7,602 nucleotides of DNA from assembly GCA_026416655.1 (NCBI GenBank), contig JAOAES010000014.1, forward strand, positions 1 to 7,602. Reading direction: 5' to 3'. Positions 6,245-7,602 of this stretch are shown here, piece by piece (position 1 is the stretch's first letter; each line of letters begins with the position of its first letter). The position numbers were made by a program, and so were the translations under genes. The notes under the pieces were generated by a model. It made no database searches, was not told the origin of the DNA, and saw only the letters and a list, made by a program, of their open reading frames with translations. The DNA comes from Fimbriimonadales bacterium (lineage in GTDB: Bacteria; Armatimonadota; Fimbriimonadia; Fimbriimonadales; GBS-DC).

Positions 6245-7168
6245 ATGACCTTCCACCTCTGGAGTGGAGAGTCCGTAAGTGAACTGCAGGAATCGTTGCA
6301 ACTGTGGCTGGAGAGTATGCAGGCGCGAGGGCTGAGTCCGAAGACCCTGCGCAACTATCGGGATACCGTCGGGCGGTTCCTGAACTTTCTGGAGAGCCTG
6401 AACCTGCGAACGCTCGACGCCGTGCAACCCCACCATATTCGCAAGTGGCTGCTCCACAGGCAGGCGCACGGCGTGAGCAACTACGAACTCCATAACGCCT
6501 ACCGCCAACCCCGCACTTTCTGGAGCTGGTGCATGCGCGAGGGGCTAACCGAGAATAACCCCTTCGCGAAGGTGGAGAAACCCCGCCTGATGCCGACGGC
6601 GAAACCCGCGCTGAGTCCTGAAGAGGTGCAAGCCTTGCTGAACGCTTGCGAGGGCAAGGATTGGCGACGCATGCGCGATAAAGCCCTGATTCTGTTGTTG
6701 CTGGATACAGGGCTACGGATACACGAGGCGCACGCGCTCACGGTAGGCGACGCGAAGCAGGAACGCTTGCTTATTCGCGGGAAAGGCGGGAAGCAACGGC
6801 TTGTATTCCTGTCGCCTGAAGTGCGCCTCGCGTTGCGCAAGTACCTGAACGCTTGCCCGTACCCCTTGAACGACGATTCGCCCCTGTGGTGGGGAACCTA
6901 TGGCGCACTTACGCTGTGGGGCATACTGGAGGTGATTCAGAAAATCGGCAAGCGGGCAGGTTTACCGAAACACTTAGGCGCACACGCCTTCAGGCGCACT
7001 TTCGCCACTTGGAGCCTGCGCAGTGGAATCGACCTTGAAACCTTGCGCCAGCTGATGGGGCATAGCGATTATTCGGTATTGCGCCAGTACCTCGCGCTGG
7101 TGGAAACCGACTTGAAGCAAGCCCATCAGCAGCATAGCCCGCTCAGGAACCTGCGCTTGCGCAAGTGA
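6245..7168 (+). CDS. Tyrosine recombinase / integrase (XerC/D-like size)
   Basis: This enzyme should cut and rejoin DNA at specific sites through a 3'-phosphotyrosine intermediate. The 307-aa protein has an N-terminal core-binding (SAM-like) domain at about residues 13-100 (SPKTLRNYRDTVGRFLNFL, ending NNPFAKVEKP) and a catalytic domain with every key residue visible: Arg158 in DTGLRIHE, Lys180 or Lys183 in RGKGGKQR, His247-x-x-Arg250 in HAFRR, His273 in MGHSDYS and Tyr282 in LRQYLAL. The ATG at 6245 has a good ribosome site. There is no additional arm-binding domain, so the size is Xer-like, and no IntI-specific insertion is evident. It is divergent from the tRNA, starting 83 bp beyond the tRNA 5' end, and is followed by a small HTH gene. 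Chromosomal Xer duty cannot be excluded, but the setting favours an integrated element. Confidence 0.93.
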   Translation: MTFHLWSGESVSELQESLQLWLESMQARGLSPKTLRNYRDTVGRFLNFLESLNLRTLDAVQPHHIRKWLLHRQAHGVSNYELHNAYRQPRTFWSWCMREGLTENNPFAKVEKPRLMPTAKPALSPEEVQALLNACEGKDWRRMRDKALILLLLDTGLRIHEAHALTVGDAKQERLLIRGKGGKQRLVFLSPEVRLALRKYLNACPYPLNDDSPLWWGTYGALTLWGILEVIQKIGKRAGLPKHLGAHAFRRTFATWSLRSGIDLETLRQLMGHSDYSVLRQYLALVETDLKQAHQQHSPLRNLRLRK

Positions 7169-7174
7169 ACGACA

Positions 7175-7200
7175 CGCCCCCTGCTTACTCGCAGGGGGCG
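7175..7200 (+). terminator. Strong 10-bp hairpin between integrase and HTH gene
   Basis: CGCCCCCTGC (7175-7184), loop TTACTC, GCAGGGGGCG (7191-7200) form a perfect GC-rich stem 6 nt after the integrase stop. No T tract follows, so it is not a classical intrinsic terminator. The only Shine-Dalgarno-like bases for the next gene (AGGGGG, 7193-7198) are inside the 3' arm, so the stem could hide the ribosome site instead. Confidence 0.55.
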
Positions 7201-7211
7201 ACGCTTGCGGT

Positions 7212-7442
7212 ATGCTGAATCGCGTGCGTTATGGGTATGACGATTGGAGCGAGCATATCACGCGAATCGACCTCGAACGCGCCTTCGAGAGCCTCAGTGC
7301 TGAGGAACGCTTGCTTGTGGAGCTTCACCTGATACACGGTAAGAGTGCCCGCGCGATAGCCCGTCTACAGAAACGCCCGATACGCGAGGTGGAAACCTTG
7401 CTGCAGCAAGCCCTTGAGAAACTGCGCAACGCCCTGCGTTAG
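7212..7442 (+). CDS. Small sigma-70 region 4-like helix-turn-helix protein
   Basis: This 76-aa protein is almost entirely one helix-turn-helix module resembling region 4 of sigma factors. Residues 27-75 (from FESLSAEERLLVELHLIHGKS through ARAIARLQKRPIREVETLL to ALEKLRNAL) follow the pattern L-s-x-E-E-R-x-V-E-L, g-x-S-x-x-x-I-A, then a recognition helix and a closing A-L-E-K-L-R helix. There is no region 2, so alone it is not a sigma factor; small region-4 proteins of this kind often act as transcription regulators in mobile elements. The start ATG at 7212 has no close Shine-Dalgarno; purines sit 13 nt upstream inside a hairpin arm. A GTG at 7224 is an alternative start. It is 43 bp after the integrase on the same strand, and the symmetric DNA just downstream could be its target. 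Function beyond DNA binding is not known. Confidence 0.75.
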   Translation: MLNRVRYGYDDWSEHITRIDLERAFESLSAEERLLVELHLIHGKSARAIARLQKRPIREVETLLQQALEKLRNALR

Positions 7443-7460
7443 CCTGCCGATAGGCGCGAA

Positions 7461-7523
7461 GGTTGACACTTGGTTGACAGATTCTGTCAACCTTTCGGTT
7501 CAAAATCGCCTGCGGTGTCAACC
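7461..7523. repeat. Cluster of four GGTTGACA sites in direct and inverted orientation
   Basis: GGTTGACA occurs at 7461-7468 and 7472-7479 in direct orientation, 11 bp (about one helical turn) apart, and inverted as TGTCAACC at 7485-7492 and 7516-7523. The two middle copies form a perfect palindrome with 10-bp arms (7472-7481 and 7483-7492) around a single T. The outer copies match over 9 bp (GGTTGACAC and GTGTCAACC). It could be an operator, recombinase binding sites or an iteron-like array. TTGACA matches the -35 consensus, but no -10 at proper spacing was found. Confidence 0.8.
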
Positions 7524-7526
7524 TGT

Positions 7527-7589
7527 TGAACTCACGCGCTTTCCCGAAATTTGCCAAAATTTTCCACTTTCGGGGCGTGTGTGAGTTCA
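7527..7589. repeat. Nested inverted repeat around an AT-rich centre
   Basis: TGAACTCAC (7527-7535) pairs with GTGAGTTCA (7581-7589), and inside it CCCGAAA (7543-7549) pairs with TTTCGGG (7568-7574). Both pairs share the same centre near 7558, which is AT-rich (TTTGCCAAAATTTT). No coding frame of its own is evident. It may be an attachment site, a regulator binding site or a replication-type element; the contig ends 13 bases later. Confidence 0.7.
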
Positions 7590-7602
7590 GAAACGCGCGA
7601 GG

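Noticed and set aside
6052..6508. Minus-strand frames covering the integrase start and the tRNA
   Set aside because: They read through the tRNA (giving SSVVEQPPCKWKVGGSNPP, a well-known tRNA-translation artefact) and oppose the integrase frame.
7294..7557. Minus-strand frame opposite the small HTH gene
   Set aside because: No recognisable domain, and it spans the dyad repeats; the plus-strand HTH protein matches sigma region 4.
7524..7590. Integron attC-like site (GTTGAAC fits GTTRRRY)
   Set aside because: No matching RYYYAAC partner occurs at the other end in the right arrangement, and the recombinase shows no evident IntI-specific insertion.
1..7602. CRISPR array or rRNA gene
   Set aside because: No regularly spaced direct repeats and no rRNA-like segments were seen anywhere in the window.

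Overview
The window looks like a bacterial chromosome contig of high GC content. It encodes a flagellar export protein (so the lineage is, or once was, flagellated), an ADP-heptose-type glycosyltransferase (which suggests an LPS outer membrane), a secreted tandem DUF1080 protein, the universal tRNA-modification enzyme TsaD, and many short palindromic repeats between genes. DUF1080 duplications and this style of repeat-rich intergenic DNA would suit Armatimonadota, Planctomycetota or Chloroflexota-like lineages, but the phylum is a guess. The first 19 bases are the Tn5/Nextera mosaic-end sequence, so the genomic sequence starts at base 20.

Layout. Everything from the left edge to about 6161 reads on the minus strand. 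From right to left this strand carries a tRNA-Thr(UGU) with an abnormal acceptor stem, a two-TM HAMP-type membrane protein, tsaD, a 620-bp gene-free stretch, flhB, a secreted two-domain DUF1080 protein overlapping flhB by 4 bp, and a family 9 glycosyltransferase that runs off the contig. The gene-free stretch (3508-4128) holds at least four palindromic structures, including a possible 228-bp MITE with TA-ended inverted repeats.

From about 6230 the coding direction flips. A complete tyrosine recombinase (6245-7168) starts 83 bp beyond the 5' end of the tRNA. It is followed by a strong hairpin, a 76-aa sigma-region-4-like HTH protein (7212-7442) and an intergenic tail (7443-7602) rich in dyad symmetry: four copies of GGTTGACA in both orientations and a nested 9-bp plus 7-bp inverted repeat. 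This right end resembles the edge of an integrated element whose remainder lies outside the window.

How the parts may fit together. tRNA-Thr(UGU) has U36 and A37 and so is a natural substrate class for the t6A pathway completed by TsaD, which is encoded about 940 bp downstream on the same strand. The membrane protein and tsaD are 7 nt apart and are probably co-transcribed. The most useful points to follow up are the damaged tRNA next to the integrase, the FlhB cleavage motif NPVT in place of NPTH, the symmetric DNA after the HTH gene, and the TA-bounded repeat element.
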